Of a stretch of DNA of 64,000 nt, positions 1-11,585 are shown in pieces. The first letter of the stretch is position 1; each line of letters begins with the position of its first letter. This DNA comes from Nemertoderma westbladi (Eukaryota; Xenacoelomorpha; Nemertodermatida; Nemertodermatidae). The translations under genes were made by a program, and so were the position numbers. The DNA is taken from positions 7,501 to 71,500 of the forward strand of contig JAUCBJ010007399.1 in the NCBI GenBank assembly GCA_032718475.1. The letters are read 5' to 3'. Below the pieces are notes generated by a model. The model had not been told where the DNA came from, made no database searches, and saw nothing but the letters and a program-made list of their open reading frames with translations.

Positions 1-640
1 GAAGATATCAGAGTTTAACTTCCGTGTAAATCGCAGTGGATTAGTCGGTTGTCACGGATTAGTCGGTTGTCGATTAGAATCAGAAAAGTAAGAGAAACCT
101 GAGTGCGTTCATGTTTCTTAATTGGGTCCAGGATGGCGTTTAGTATGGGTAAACTTGCTTTGGATGGACCAGAGAGTTTGATGAACACCATGTCAATGAC
201 AGTCTCGCCCTGAGGCGAATACTGTGCCGGCTTGTCAACGAAATTGAACCACCATAACTCCCTATCACCCATGGCATTTGCTAGATCATCCACATCTTCA
301 AGGCCAGTGTCCTTTAAGATGCGTCTCAAGAAAGTCATGGGCTGTCCACCACGCTTATTCACTCCATGAGGCCGCCAAAGCACAAGATTATGCACTGGCT
401 GGTCCTCATGGCGAAAGCAATGTCCTGCAAAGAGGAGGCGGCTTTGTTCTAGTGTCAAGCTTGGGAGAATCAATGAGACACCTCCAATGTTATGTACTGT
501 CTGGATGTACTGATGAGATGTGTGCATTGTTCTTGACGCAGTGAACCCAGCGTAGTGTTCTTGTGAATGTGCCAACCAGAGATTTTGAGACTTCGGGGGT
601 TCCGTTATATTGGTGCCAAGGGCGGACTCCATAATGTGCC
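1..640 (-). mobile_element. RTE-like LINE fragment, 3' (C-terminal) end
   Basis: A minus-strand open frame (632 to 15) matches the C-terminal end of the LINE at 43.7-47.5 kb. Shared blocks include GHCFRHEDQPVHNLVLW and QPMTFLRRILKDTGL, followed by DRELW and FVDKPAQ. In the complete copy these lie downstream of the reverse transcriptase. No EN or RT domain is present, so this is a 5'-truncated, dead copy, as is usual after incomplete target-primed reverse transcription. Similarity runs from about 220 to 600; the outer ends of the frame are unrelated sequence. The copy is more diverged than the one at 62.3 kb. Confidence 0.8.
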
Positions 641-2386
641 TACTCCTAATTGGTGAGATGGTAGTTATGGATGATAATCCTATTCATCCATAATGAGGGG
701 TCCCTAATTTCATTGCGTTTACAATATGGGAGATGATGTATGGAATTCCTGGTGAGGGGGGATCGGGAGAATCTCCTCGAATGGAATGTTCTCAATGGTA
801 AGAAAGTCAGATATGTCGTTTGTGAAGACATCAACATCTATCCACCCGACGTGCATGTGTGCCTTGCAGGGTGGAGGAGGGAGTCTCGCAGCAGCACAAA
901 CAAGGCTACCATTGGAATGGGTGGCATGGATGATTGGTGTAGTTGTTGTTGGTTGTAGTCTTGGGGGTTGTTGCAGCATTGGGGATCATAGCAGCACAAC
1001 TGCTCCAGGCTGCCATGAATGGTACCAAGGGTTGGCGGGGTTGCCTTCCAGTTGTGACTAAGTGACTAAGTAGTTGGCTCTTAGATACGACAGACTCTTG
1101 GTGAGCACCAGCGAGTTTACCGAATTTGGTAGTGAATAGTGGATTCATTGCCAATAGTTTTTTTTGGTGATGAGTTTCTCCTCATCATGTATAGTACTTT
1201 TCTTTTTCTTAAAGGAACTGACTAATTTAAGAATTTCATCTTGGTGAGAGATGAACTCTTTAGCATGCAAAGCAGTCGGTAGGCAGCCATGGTAGTACCA
1301 GTTCAGCAGTAGGCCTAACCTTGCTGTTGCTGTACCACGAGTAGTTCCAGTTTAGTAGTACTGTAGGCCTAACCTTGCTGTTGCTGTATTAACATTTCTG
1401 CTCATTTATATCTATCCTTTGCGATTTTGACTGCCCAGTATATTTGTAAGAGTTCAACTTGTGGTAACTCTTTTTTTACTTGACTCTTGCCCTTCGGTGG
1501 TTGTGATAGGATGGTGGGCACAGCCTGTCGCTGGAACTTTTCCAAGAAAAAACCTTTTTGGAATCTGTAACGTGGTATTCTATGCAGTTTTAAACGGGTC
1601 ATAGACGAATAGGCCTTGTTAAAATAAGTTATTGTAAATATTCCAGCCTTTATTTGTACCAGGTAGGGCAGTAATGTGAATATGCAAATTGAACTCCTCC
1701 GCCAGGGGAACAATCCAACTGACCGGTAAAAGCATTAAAAAACCTCTGACCTAAATATTGGTATCTGGTAAAGGGGGACTTTATTATCCGGGAGGATAAA
1801 AGTGCTCCTTGTACTGATTTTGCGAAAAATAACAACATAAAAATAAATATTAAAAATTATTATTCGTTAATTAAATACCTTTAATTTTATATTTAAACCG
1901 TATCTAAACCGAAAAACCGTGTAATTTTATGTAAAACTGACTCTTGGAAGATGTTGGCACTGTGAACACTACCATTTCTTTCTTGTCTGGACAGAGAGAG
2001 GTGGTACCATGCAGACAAGCAAGTCAGCTAGCTATCAGGAATACTAGTACTGGTACTCCAACCATGATCTCTGCCCCATTTGTCTTCACTGCAAACTCCA
2101 CCACTTTACTCCCCCAAATAGTTCGATAAGGGGCTGCAGTTTCCAGTACCTTCATTGTTAAGGCTATCCCGTAGGCCTACAGTATTATTAGCCTTACTGT
2201 AAGTAGTCTTCTTACCCCCCCCCCCCCTCCCATCTGTTCATACCAGTCCAGTGTCTGTCATCCAGTTCCACTTAGTGGGGTATTAACAAAACTTCCCATC
2301 ACACCTGGTTCTTCCCTCCATTGCTCCCCATATACACTAGCTGAACCAGCTTCACATTCTGATAAACCCAATTTTGCTAGTTCCAT
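641..2386. other. Unassigned non-coding stretch
   Basis: No convincing gene is visible. It contains a short imperfect tandem duplication at about 1290-1388, where each unit ends in GGCCTAACCTTGCTGTTGCTG. A C-run lies at about 2214-2227. The short ORFs here overlap on both strands and show no recognisable motif. Confidence 0.5.
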
Positions 2387-3292
2387 TCAGCGTTTTTGTC
2401 TAGCCTGATACTGCATTAATTCACGGAGTTGGTTGTGCATATTATCTCGCGTCCATTTCCCAACTTCTCCCCTTTCCTTTTCTCTCACTACACTCTGGTT
2501 CGCTAACATCCTTTCCCTCTTAACCCTTCCTTTATACTCACTAACCTCTCTCTCGACCCTCTCTGCTTCCCTCACAGTCCACTCTTTACACTCATTTGCC
2601 TCTCTCTTGGCCCCCTCTTTACACTCATTCACCTCTCTCCCTCGGTCATCTCTTTACACTCTCTCACCAACTCCCATTTCCTCTTTAAGGAAGCATTCTC
2701 TTCCTCTAAATGACATTCCAACTACTTTTGATCCAACACGATCAGATCTAACTGACACGTCGCATCTATTTCCAAACCCTTCTTGCTTTAACGCAGGTTG
2801 TTGCAGACTTTACGCTAATGATGGATTTCCACCGTTTACCGATTTTACAGGCAATTTTGACCTTACCGACAGATGACACCGAATCCTCCAGGTTAACCTC
2901 GGGATCAGTGTCATTCGAGCCCGCCCTTCCCACCCATCGCCATTCCATTGGGCTGCACGCCACCTGTAGCCCCTTGTTGGCTGGTGGTCCTGGTACTTCC
3001 GTCATCGTCCCCATGTGTCGATTTGCCTCTCGCATCCCTTACCAACTCGCACCCCTCGCTACAGTCCGATCCGCCCCTCCCCGATGGATCTGGTGTAGTG
3101 GGCCAATACCACTGGGTCACCACCTCCCATATAGTCGCATCCCTCTTGCTGGTAGTATGCGGAGGTATACTCCCCCTCTCTGATCTTTATGGTATCCCAA
3201 GTTTGCTCATCATTGTTGGTGAATCTCATCAGTTCGTCAGTAGGCTTTTCACGACCGTTCGACATGGCAATGTATTCTGCGCGCTGCCACAA
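2387..3292 (-). pseudogene. Degenerate coiled-coil protein region, possibly gag-like
   Basis: The minus strand keeps several overlapping protein-like frames. One runs from an ATG at about 3265 to 3059 and begins MSNGREKPTDEL. Another covers 3035-2766. A Glu/Lys/Arg-rich frame at 2632-2387 contains repeated ECKE and REA words typical of a coiled coil. Frame changes and stops separate them, so no intact product is possible. The opposite strand is Ser/Leu-rich through complementarity only. The most likely origin is the decayed gag of an LTR element, but I see no zinc knuckle, protease or RT nearby to prove it. Confidence 0.35.
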
Positions 3293-5009
3293 GAGAACTG
3301 ATTGGCTGTAGGCCTGAAACAGGCTTCCCAGGCTTACATAAACCTCATTGGCCTGTGGTGGTTAATACAACTGTAACTCTACATATGCAGCCATCCCGAT
3401 GGTTGCCTAATATCCTACACAGTTGCCTCCCTTCGCGGATTTTGCACAAAGTCTGACTACTTATTTCCAGTGTGGTCCCACCAGAACTATACTCTCCAGG
3501 GGAAACTCCTGTATTATTATTTATTTATTCCAGCAGTATTTTTAACTACTATTTAAGAGATGAGCCCTGGCTAGTCACTTTAAAGCATTCATGCCGAGAG
3601 GAAAATGCCCTGACCCCTGTGTGTACCACCAGAACCCCAACCTCCCGAGAGGTTACACCAAGGTGGAACCTTAATTCAATGCAACCACTACACCAAGGTT
3701 GAACTAACAGCAATCGTGGCACAGTGAACATGAATAACGCATTTCGTATACATTACGCAGGATTTATTCTGTTACGCACATGCAAGATAACTTTAATATG
3801 TTCAGCTTTCCAACTGGCATTTCTGTAACATCAAAATCATCAGAGTACACGAATTAAATATAAATACCTGCAAACATACAACGAGATTGAATAGATGTGA
3901 TTGAAAAGCGGGCAATGAATTTTAAACAAGAAATCTAATTAAAACCTATATGCCGGAAAGAAGACAGAGGACACTTTTAAGGGTTGCAATCAAGAGCAAT
4001 TTCATTACATAAAGTAGATCATTCAGATCTGGCGGATGGAAATCAGTTTTTCAATCAGATATATAGTAGTGCAATCACCTGGAGGCAACGAAGGGTATCT
4101 GGAATATTATTATGCTGATTGCAACATATAGCACATCAAACAAAAGGTACCATTATTCATCCACTTATGCATCATAAACTCTCCCCAGTTCTCTTTTCAT
4201 GGTCAATATAAATCAGATTTGTATAGGTAATAATTATGGTTAGTGCCGATTAATTAACTAACTAATCTCCAACTGGCTTAATAGAGAGCGCAGTAGCATT
4301 ATGGTGATCTGCTTCTCATATGACTTTGAATGTCCACTACTCAAAAGACGCTTACAGTTACTGTCACGTTGCAGTTTTCTGATTTTAGGGCATACATCAA
4401 AATATACGTTGATGTGTGGTTGTTTAATGGTCTTTCTAACTGCTCTGGCACAAAACGAAAAGCTTTTTAATTTTCTTTATCAATTAATTTCACCCTGAAC
4501 CCACTATGGCCATCTTCATTCTTCAACCCACTTTCCAAAAATAACTACATCAGCAGAGATTTCAATTAGCACAGATCCTTCCATAACAACTCCAACCAAA
4601 AAATACCAAAACTTAACTTAATCCATTCTATAAACGTTTTGTTGACGACAGTTACAGTATCATACTGCATGTACTATTGCAACTAGATCTATTCCAAAAC
4701 TCTGGTCCAATGATTACTCCCACACATTATTCCCATTCCTTGACGTGTTGACACAGATTAAAAACAAAATCTTAAAACAACCTCAGTAAACTATACAAAA
4801 ACGAATTTATAACCAATTTAAACCAATAAATTACTACCATTGGTAATTCGTAGAAGAATTTTTCGCAACTAGCATAATATAATAATATATAATATATTAT
4901 ATTATAATATATAATAGTAATATAACATGCTGTTATACCAAACTCAGAGTCGAACAAACATGATGGTATCAGCACTCCAGTATCAACATGTCGCTTTAAG
5001 CAATCCAAT
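3293..5009. other. Unassigned AT-rich stretch
   Basis: I see no gene here. The short ORFs (for example 4301-4498) have no recognisable motif. An A+T palindrome lies at about 4871-4925. The left end of a BEL LTR begins at 5010. Confidence 0.5.
4871..4925. repeat. A+T-rich palindrome
   Basis: About 55 bases consist almost only of A and T. ATAATATATAATATATTAT is followed by its mirror, so the stretch can fold on itself. It is probably a simple-sequence palindrome or cruciform site. A similar TATAATATAATAT tract lies at 22635-22690 in the BEL leader. Confidence 0.6.
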
Positions 5010-6082
5010 TGTTCGCGCTTTTAGACCTTTTAGCAGTTTAACCTGCCAATTTAAATGGCTTTTTAATTATGAATTGACTTTTGCCCTTACCAATTACCTG
5101 GTGTACTGAATTTACATCCGCCAAAGCCGTGCGCGGCGTATGACCCACGGTGTGGGAGACTGGATTCGGGTCCAGAGAAAGTTATTGCGGTGTAGGCTAC
5201 TTTGTATTATTCGATTGATCGCTACTATATAATCTCTGACAACTATATTTACTTTCGGGGAAATATTAACAGTTCCTTTGGGACGTGGCGCTTTAAGTAT
5301 AAAACAGAGTTATGACTTACACTAATCACAACTAGATGGCTACGGAATATCGTAAATAGCGCATTCTTTAGGAGATGCTTTATTAACTTTCACACGACTT
5401 CACACTAATTCCCACTAAATTGCCGACCGTCACTGATTTTTATCATATATAAGGAGGATTGCAACTGACACACGTAGGGATTATGAAATAGCATTTAATT
5501 CATACAAAAACCACTATAATTTGAGTCACAGTTGCTGCAGGTAGACCCTTCTGCTTACCTCAGTAATTAAGAAAGTAGAGGGGTTTACGATTATTTATCG
5601 GTATTCTCTAAATATAACATGCATTAATATAAACAGCAATTAACACAATAAAAACAGCATTAAAACAATGCGGTGAACAGTCAGTATGTGTTCATGAAGT
5701 TCAGTATGATATGCGATATGAAATGAAATGTGTGTCACGTTAATAGATTTACGTTCTTATAACTCCAGCCATCAGATGTTCTTGGGCCAAAGTCTGAAAC
5801 GTCTGTACTTAGCACAGAATCCTGAGAGGAATCTGATTCTCAGAAAACTATAACTGCGCATGCGCCAATTTGCACAGGTAGGTCTCTATTGGCATAACTC
5901 GGAAGATTGCTCTGATTGGCTGAATAGGCTCAAACAAAGGAATCTCCATGTACACAAAGAATCAGCTGACAGATTTCGTCATCTTAGTTATAATTTCTAA
6001 CCGACACCTAGTTGAACAATTTTAGGGCTTTTTAGAGTATTCAGCGTAAAAATGATTTGTTATGTCCGCAAAAGCTTTTACA
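5010..6082 (-). repeat. BEL LTR (copy 3)
   Basis: It starts TGTTCGCGCTTTTAGACC and ends GCAAAAGCTTTTACA. These are the same termini as the other family LTRs, which read TG(T/A)..CGCGCTTTT at the start and AGCTTTTACA at the end. The element reads on the minus strand, so this is its 3' LTR. It has several indels against the LTRs at 8800 and 19159. Confidence 0.85.
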
Positions 6083-6160
6083 CCGCTCCCAGAAAATGGG
6101 ATTTAAGTCTATAAAATATAAAAAATCACAGTTTCTAAAATATAAAAATACTCTAAACTA

Positions 6161-8041
6161 TCAGTCCTTCTTTCGCGAACGGCGTTTACGAAGTTTTTTG
6201 AGGCTAGTAAGAGTCTTTTTCTCTTTGGGGCGAGCCACTTTACTAGGAGGGCTATAACTCCTGGGGGAAGGGTGCAATACGATTGCATCAGAAAGTTTTG
6301 GATTACAGTCGGTGTATCCGCCGGTCGAGGTACCCGGTTGATTGATGTTGACATCAGTGGATCGAGGGTGAACAACCTTTAGAGCTCGTTTCAGGACGTC
6401 AGCTCTTACTGGTCCTTGATGGGTTGTTTGCACGAAAGTGGTAGGTTGACCGTGTGTAGTGAGAAATTTCCTCGGTTTGATTGTTCTCTCTAATTCGCGT
6501 TCTCTGGCTTTATATTCATATTGTCTTCTATGAACTTCTTGTAACTCAGGATGTGAGTTTATGAACAAGTCAACGTATTCTTTATTCCTTGAACAATACA
6601 TATAAATTCCAATGGACTAATCGAGTTTTAATAAATCCATCGAGATTATACGGAGGTATTACGTCCTTTTCTATTCTTGAAACATTATAAAGTTTTCTGA
6701 ATGAGTTTACTTTAACCAATTTATCTAAATATTTTTGTAGTTGTTTGAGTTCAACCAAATCGAGGGGATTTATTAATGGTAGAAACTTTAAACTATGTGT
6801 AGGATCTTCCGGTTTCACCATATAATATTGAGTTAAATGGACGTAATAGGGGTGATCTTTGATCCCGTAAAATGAGTTCGGTAAAGGTCTAGCGCGTAGG
6901 TTAACCTCGTGTACCATACGACAGACAAGATCTGCTCGATTGTCCGGAGGTTCAACGAGTATACCGTCGACATGAGCAGCCTCGATTGGCGGACGTTGTA
7001 GCATAGGAGCGTCAGCGATAAGATCTCTAGATCTTAAGTTGATATCAACCGGTTGGGGTTGTGCTGTGCTGAAGAGTTTATCTCCGAAATGGGGAACCAT
7101 TGAAGGATGAATGATGGTTTTGGAATAGAGATCAGTCATAAGTATTTGAGCTTCCGGTTGGGCTAAAGCTTCTTCTTCTCTCTCATCCATTTCGATATGC
7201 TTCTCCTCGAGCTGATTCTCCTCCGCTTGTCGTTGAAAGCGTTCGTCTAAGAACTCTTGTAGAGAGTATGTATGTCCAAGTTCGATACCTTCCTCAAGAT
7301 TCTTGATTTCACAATCGAACTGGGTAAAGCTAATTCTTTTACAGCTTGGACTTGTTGCAATTTACGTTTGTCTAAACAATTGTATGTTCCCTTTCCAATC
7401 TTTTGCCAAATAGTGTCTAGCGCGTTAAATATAACGCTTTCCTCCACCTCGGTGACAGGTTGTATCGGAGTTAAACCGGGACGATTATACGGGTTGAACG
7501 GGGATATTAGATGTCCGCGTCCCAATCCGGTTAGGTAGGATGGGCGAATGTCTAGAGAGCCCACAACCGGAGTGCCACCGACGAATTGTTCGGGTAACAC
7601 TAGGTCTTTGAACAATGAGTACAACTCAGGTGGATCCGTCATACTATTAGGATCAAGAGTCTGAGGTCGCACCAGGGAATGAGGAGGTCTGACCGAGTAT
7701 TCCGGAACTCTGATCATAGGTTTACTTAAGGATCGTTTGAGTCGAACGAGCGTAGGTGATACGTCGAACAAGTTTTGCTCAAAACTCCCTTAAGTATGGC
7801 GAGTAAAACTGTGTTTAGCGCAACGTCTCCGCGGATGTTTTTGTCTTTCCGTTTGTTGATTGGGTCTAGGGCATTCATCACAGTAATACCAAATACGCAC
7901 GTCTTGTAAGGGAAACGCTGGTGATCTTTCTCCAGTTTGACCATATTCCTCCATCTGTTCGAAGCTATCCGGTACAACAGGTAGCGGTCGATCGGCGGTA
8001 AGATACATCATAGTAAAATAGAGTCGTATAAGCTCCATCAT
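6161..8041 (-). pseudogene. BEL ORF3 relic (copy 3): middle and C-terminal part
   Basis: This is the downstream third coding region of the BEL family, in minus-strand pieces. 8041-7726 carries a block containing VMNALDPINKRK. 7771-7247 carries a proline-rich block with VPEYSVRPPHSLVRPQT and LYSLFKDLVLP. 7190-6582 is joined upstream to a Glu-rich helix, FQRQAEENQLEEKH. 6601-6161 has NSHPELQEVHRRQYEYKARE, ending in a Lys/Arg-rich tail KKLRKRRSRKKD. Frameshifts separate the pieces. The zinc-knuckle block found in copy 1 is missing here, while the middle blocks missing from copy 1 are present. I see no signal peptide or membrane span, which argues against an env. The basic tail suggests nucleic-acid or nuclear targeting, by inference only. 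I do not recognise the protein family. Confidence 0.75.
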
Positions 8042-8271
8042 AGGGTTGTGATGAAAATATTTCTCGCCGTTAAACGAAATATATTATACTAAGTAATTAA
8101 GTAATAAAACACGAATATATTGCACTAATCTACTGAATAATCGTTAAAATATTATTCTACTAAATAAAATTAAAGAAAACGATTATAATAATAAAATTAC
8201 GTAATAATACATACATAAATATAAAAAATAATAAAAATATATAAAATAATGTAGTCACACACCCACTCCAA
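8042..8271. other. AT-rich spacer of BEL copy 3
   Basis: It matches the spacer just downstream of pol in the other copies (13000-13210 and the reverse complement of 27330-27540). Shared words are TTTCTCGCCGT, ATTCTACTAAATAAAATT and ACACCCACTCCA. No gene is present. Confidence 0.75.
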
Positions 8272-8799
8272 ACGCTGTTTTTCGTTATTAGGCTGCCCTG
8301 CATAGGCGCATAATTTATTACAACAAATTATTGATAGCAATGGATCTGTCCTTTATTGCCAGCTCTCCTCGGCTGGGAAGCTTGTTTGTTTGTTTGTTTG
8401 TACACACAACTTCGTGCACTTAATGTTGGTGGAATTGGATGAAACTTTGATGATAGGTTCATAATCGGACCTAGTTGTGTATGGATGGTTTTGGTTGCGA
8501 GGCACCTCTAGGTTGCTTAGCAACAGTGAAATTAATCATAGAATGACCGATCATAATCGTAGAATTCACTCAATCAAATTTCTGTCGACACCCCATAGGG
8601 AGTATCTATTGGACATGCTTTGTGCAAAATTTCGCTTTATTTCGTTTAGAATTGTGGTAGGAGAAGGTACACGTCTTAAAAAGAGTGTTTTTTTTACATA
8701 ATTGTACAGACGGTACTTTGCCCAATGTTTCGTTTTTCGTTATTAGGCTGGCCTGCAAAGGCGCATAATTTATTACAACAAAATATTGTTAGCAATGGA
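8272..8799. repeat. Direct-repeat-bounded segment flanking the BEL insertion
   Basis: About 70 bp at 8273-8345 (TTTTTCGTTATTAGGCTG through TAGCAATGGA) recurs at 8732-8799 with few changes. The second copy is cut by the BEL LTR. Its continuation (TCCGTCCATTATTGCCAGC) appears beyond the far end of that element at 37341, matching 8345-8381. The sequence between the repeats has a GTTTGTTTGTTTGTTTGT run at about 8387 and no coding capacity. Confidence 0.7.
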
Positions 8800-10057
8800 T
8801 GTACGCGCTTTTGAAGACCTTTAGCAGTTTAACCTGCAAAATTTATATGTCTTTTGGTTTATAAATAGACTTTAGAAGATGACAAATATTTAATACCAAT
8901 AAACACAACATTAGCAGAAGCCAGCCTAGTGCACGTCCATTCACCCGCTGGATATACCCGGGAGACTGGATTCTGAGGGCTTAGATTATTATTGCAGTGT
9001 AAGCTTACTGTATTATTCGATTGATCGTTAATAAATAATTTCTGACTAATATTATTCACTTTCGGGAAATATTAACAGTTCCTTTAGGACGTGGTGCTCT
9101 ATCTAAGTAAACAGAGATATGACTTATACTAATCACAACGGTAAGTCGGTAAGGCTTATGATTCACGTATGAGGCGCATTCTTTAGGAAATGCTTAGTTA
9201 TCAGTCACAATCATGCACACTACCGGTAACACACAATACTGCTCACTAATTTGCCGACCGTCAATGAATTTTATCATATATAAAGAGAACAGCAACGGAC
9301 CCATGTAGTGCTTATCAAATAGCATTAAATTCACTACAAACCACAATAATATAAGTCGCAATCGCTATATATAACCCTTCTCTCTAACCTGTAGTGTATC
9401 AAGAAAATTGGGAAATTTGGGTTCTTTATAAATGTTCTCCAAATAATATTCAATCAAAACACAACAGTAAATAGCATTAAGACGGTAGGTTAAGATGTTA
9501 ACACTGTTTGACTGGACCGATATGTGAGTTGAGTTGATATGTAATGTGATAACAGTTATACGCTCTATAATTTAAGCCTACTAATGTTTCTTCTAAAGTA
9601 TGAAAACGAATTGACTCTAGAGCCGGTGTTCCTGGCCTAGATAGCAACAACACAACAGTAACACAAAAACAGTAAGACTGAACACTCCTAGTATCATCGG
9701 CCGAATATCTACACGTCGACAGAAAAAATCGCTCTGATTGGCTCAAACCAAACAAAGAACCGTGCGTCCAATGGCTGTTTCCACGCCAGCAACCAGCTGC
9801 TAGATGTCGCAATCTGAATCATCAAGGCCAAGCCGTGTAAAGGTATTTGGTGCATTACGGGTTTTTTGCCTTACCATGTCCGCCAAAGCAGGTATATAGA
9901 CGAATGACTTTTATGTCCGTTAAAACACCTGTAACGGTACCTTGCGGGCGAGGGGAATATATGTACAGTTAGAGAACCTTTTAGAGTATTCCAGCGCCTG
10001 GGGGGAAACTGGATTGCGAAGCAAAGGGGCCAGTTATATCCCACAGAAGCTTTTACA
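8800..10057 (-). repeat. BEL copy 1, 3' LTR
   Basis: It runs from TGTACGCGCTTTTGAAGACC to AGAAGCTTTTACA. The left flank ATGGA is the target duplication. It matches 36079-37337 almost base for base. The ORFs inside it (for example 9498-9812) recur only because the LTR does and are not genes. Confidence 0.93.
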
Positions 10058-10070
10058 CCGCTCCCAGAAA
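10058..10070 (-). promoter_or_regulatory. Polypurine tract (plus-strand primer) of BEL copy 1
   Basis: Read on the minus strand, CTGGGAGCGG abuts the TGTAAAAGC start of the 3' LTR. The same purine-rich run abuts the 3' LTR of copy 2 (30381-30390) and copy 3 (6083-6092). This position is where reverse transcription primes the second DNA strand, and it confirms the element's orientation. Confidence 0.75.
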
Positions 10071-10135
10071 ATGGGATTTGAGTCTATAAAATATACAAAA
10101 TCACAGTTTCTAATATACATAAATACTCTAAACAG

Positions 10136-10615
10136 TTAGTCTTTCTTGCGTGGACGGCGTTTACGCAGTTTTTTAAAGCTAGCCAGAGTCCTTTTCTCTT
10201 TGGGGCGAGCCACTTTACAAGGAGGGCTATAACTCCTGGGTGAAGGGTGCAATATGATTGCATCAGAGGGTGTAGGATTATGGTCGGTGTATCCGCCAGT
10301 CGAAGTACCGGGTTGATTGACATCATCGTCAGGGGAGAGAGGTCTAACGGCTTTGAGAGCGCGTTTTAAGACAGCCGCTCTTACGGGTCCTTTACGAGTG
10401 GTCTGAACGAGAGCCTTGGGTGGACCATAGGCAGTCAGAAACCTCCGGGGTTTAATGGTTCTTTCCAACTCGCGTTCGAGGGCTCGGTATTCGTAAGGCC
10501 GCCGATATACTTCCTGTAACTCTGGGTGTGAGTTAACAAATAAGTCTCCATAGTCCGGATCCTGACGGATGTAATTGATTAAGTTATAGGAATGAAAGGT
10601 CGCTAGGATTAACAC
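10136..10615 (-). pseudogene. BEL ORF3, C-terminal part (copy 1)
   Basis: An open minus-strand frame of about 159 codons. Its N-terminal part (DLFVNSHPELQEVYRR) and charged helix RALERELERTIKPRRFL match copy 3 at 6601-6161. It continues through a Pro/Ser/Gly linker (NQPGTSTGGYTD) and the block HPSPRSYSPP, and ends in KKLRKRRPRKKD before the stop. It overlaps the upstream zinc-containing frame by about 30 bases in another frame. In copy 3 and copy 2 extra blocks lie between the two, so this junction is probably a deletion scar. The basic tail is the best-conserved feature of all three copies. Confidence 0.7.
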
Positions 10616-11585
10616 TCCTGAGAAATTTACGTACGAACTTGGTTGAAATACATTCTCCGACGCGCTTCAGTAGTTCGTAACTCGATATGCGTGATTTCTG
10701 TTCGACAGAAGCGAATAGATAAGGATGGAACGCATAAACTCCTTCGTAAGCGCGTCCGGGATAATAGCGATGGCGCGAATCACAATGTAAATCAGCGTTC
10801 GCTTCCCAAGCTCTGATGTAACGTAGTGTGATCATTTCATCTACGCTTTCCAAATCATGATTAAAAGGGCAATCGAAACTGGCGTGTCCCTTTAGTTGAC
10901 AATGGTGACATTGAGTCATAAATTGAGGGCAAACCGCAAAAATGTGCAAGTTATTGAGTCTGCAATACGCGCAATAAATTTCCATCGCCGGTTGTTCGTG
11001 GAAATAGGAACAGCGGACGTTTGTGTCCATGGGCGTAACATGGTCTCTCGATGCGCATAACCGACAACGTTGCCGAGAAACATAGTTGGCATGGCGATAA
11101 TCGTACGCAGTGAGACATTGTGGACCTTGATACTATTCTAGGATGTAATCATTGTCGCTGTTCCGGGCGCGATAGGCTGAATCTCCTCAGATTCTAGGCA
11201 TATTGGTTCGTCTTCCCAGTCTGTTACGAATAGAATTTTCGTGATCTATTCTCGGTTTATCGTTACGACGCCGCTGGGTATGATATTTAAATAGAACCAT
11301 TTCCCTTTCGGTGTCTACATCGTCCGTATCATGTAAATCGATAGGATGGCCGGTAGTTAGGAAGTCCATATACGTACTATTACGATGCGTATAGCGAGAG
11401 GTGAATTTTCGCTAGTCCAATTCACGCGTAAGTTGCTCTTGGGACATCGGCGGTTCGATATAACGACCATCGTCCTCCGTAATGGTTGGATCGGTTTCAC
11501 CGCGTATCAAGCTATCCACAAATGCTGGCAAAGGTAGAGTATATCGCTCCCTGATACCAAGATCATCTTCTATCAACTCCATCAT
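10584..11585 (-). pseudogene. BEL ORF3, N-terminal part with Cys-rich/zinc-knuckle block (copy 1)
   Basis: One minus-strand frame runs from an ATG pair (11585/11582) to 10584 with three in-frame stops (TAG at 11412-11414, TGA at 11187-11189, TAG near 11139). The N-terminus MELIEDDLGIRERYTL matches copy 2 at 28982. Next come PPMSQEQL, RKFTSRYTHRNSTYMDF and a Cys-rich section: CRLC, then CAYC-x10-C-x6-CHHCQLKGHASFDC. The last unit is an exact CX2CX4HX4C zinc knuckle. About 95 more residues follow. Zinc knuckles bind single-stranded nucleic acid, so an RNA- or DNA-binding accessory role is a fair inference. This knuckle is separate from those in gag-pol. The reading CAG|GTATGATGG at the start resembles a 3' splice site. 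I do not recognise the family. Confidence 0.75.

Larger units (their letters stand above)
5010..8271 (-). mobile_element. BEL/Pao element copy 3, truncated (3' LTR + ORF3 region)
   Basis: This copy has the same family structure as the element at 8800-37337. A minus-oriented LTR (5010-6082, TG...CA ends in plus reading) is followed by the polypurine-tract complement, the ORF3 coding region (6161-8041, minus) and the start of the spacer that lies downstream of pol in intact copies. The copy stops at CACACCCACTCC (about 8270), a point that corresponds to just after the pol stop of the other copies. The gag-pol half and the 5' LTR are absent, so no target duplication can be checked. Its LTR (1073 bp) is shorter and clearly diverged from the 1.22-1.26 kb LTRs of the other copies, so it is probably older. 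Confidence 0.85.

Noticed and set aside
9498-9812. ORF of 104 codons repeated at 36778-37092
   Set aside because: It lies within the BEL LTR and recurs only because the LTR does; no coding motif.
10136-11585. Reading BEL ORF3 as an env gene
   Set aside because: No signal peptide, fusion peptide or membrane span is visible in any copy; the Cys spacing is that of zinc knuckles and the tail is basic.
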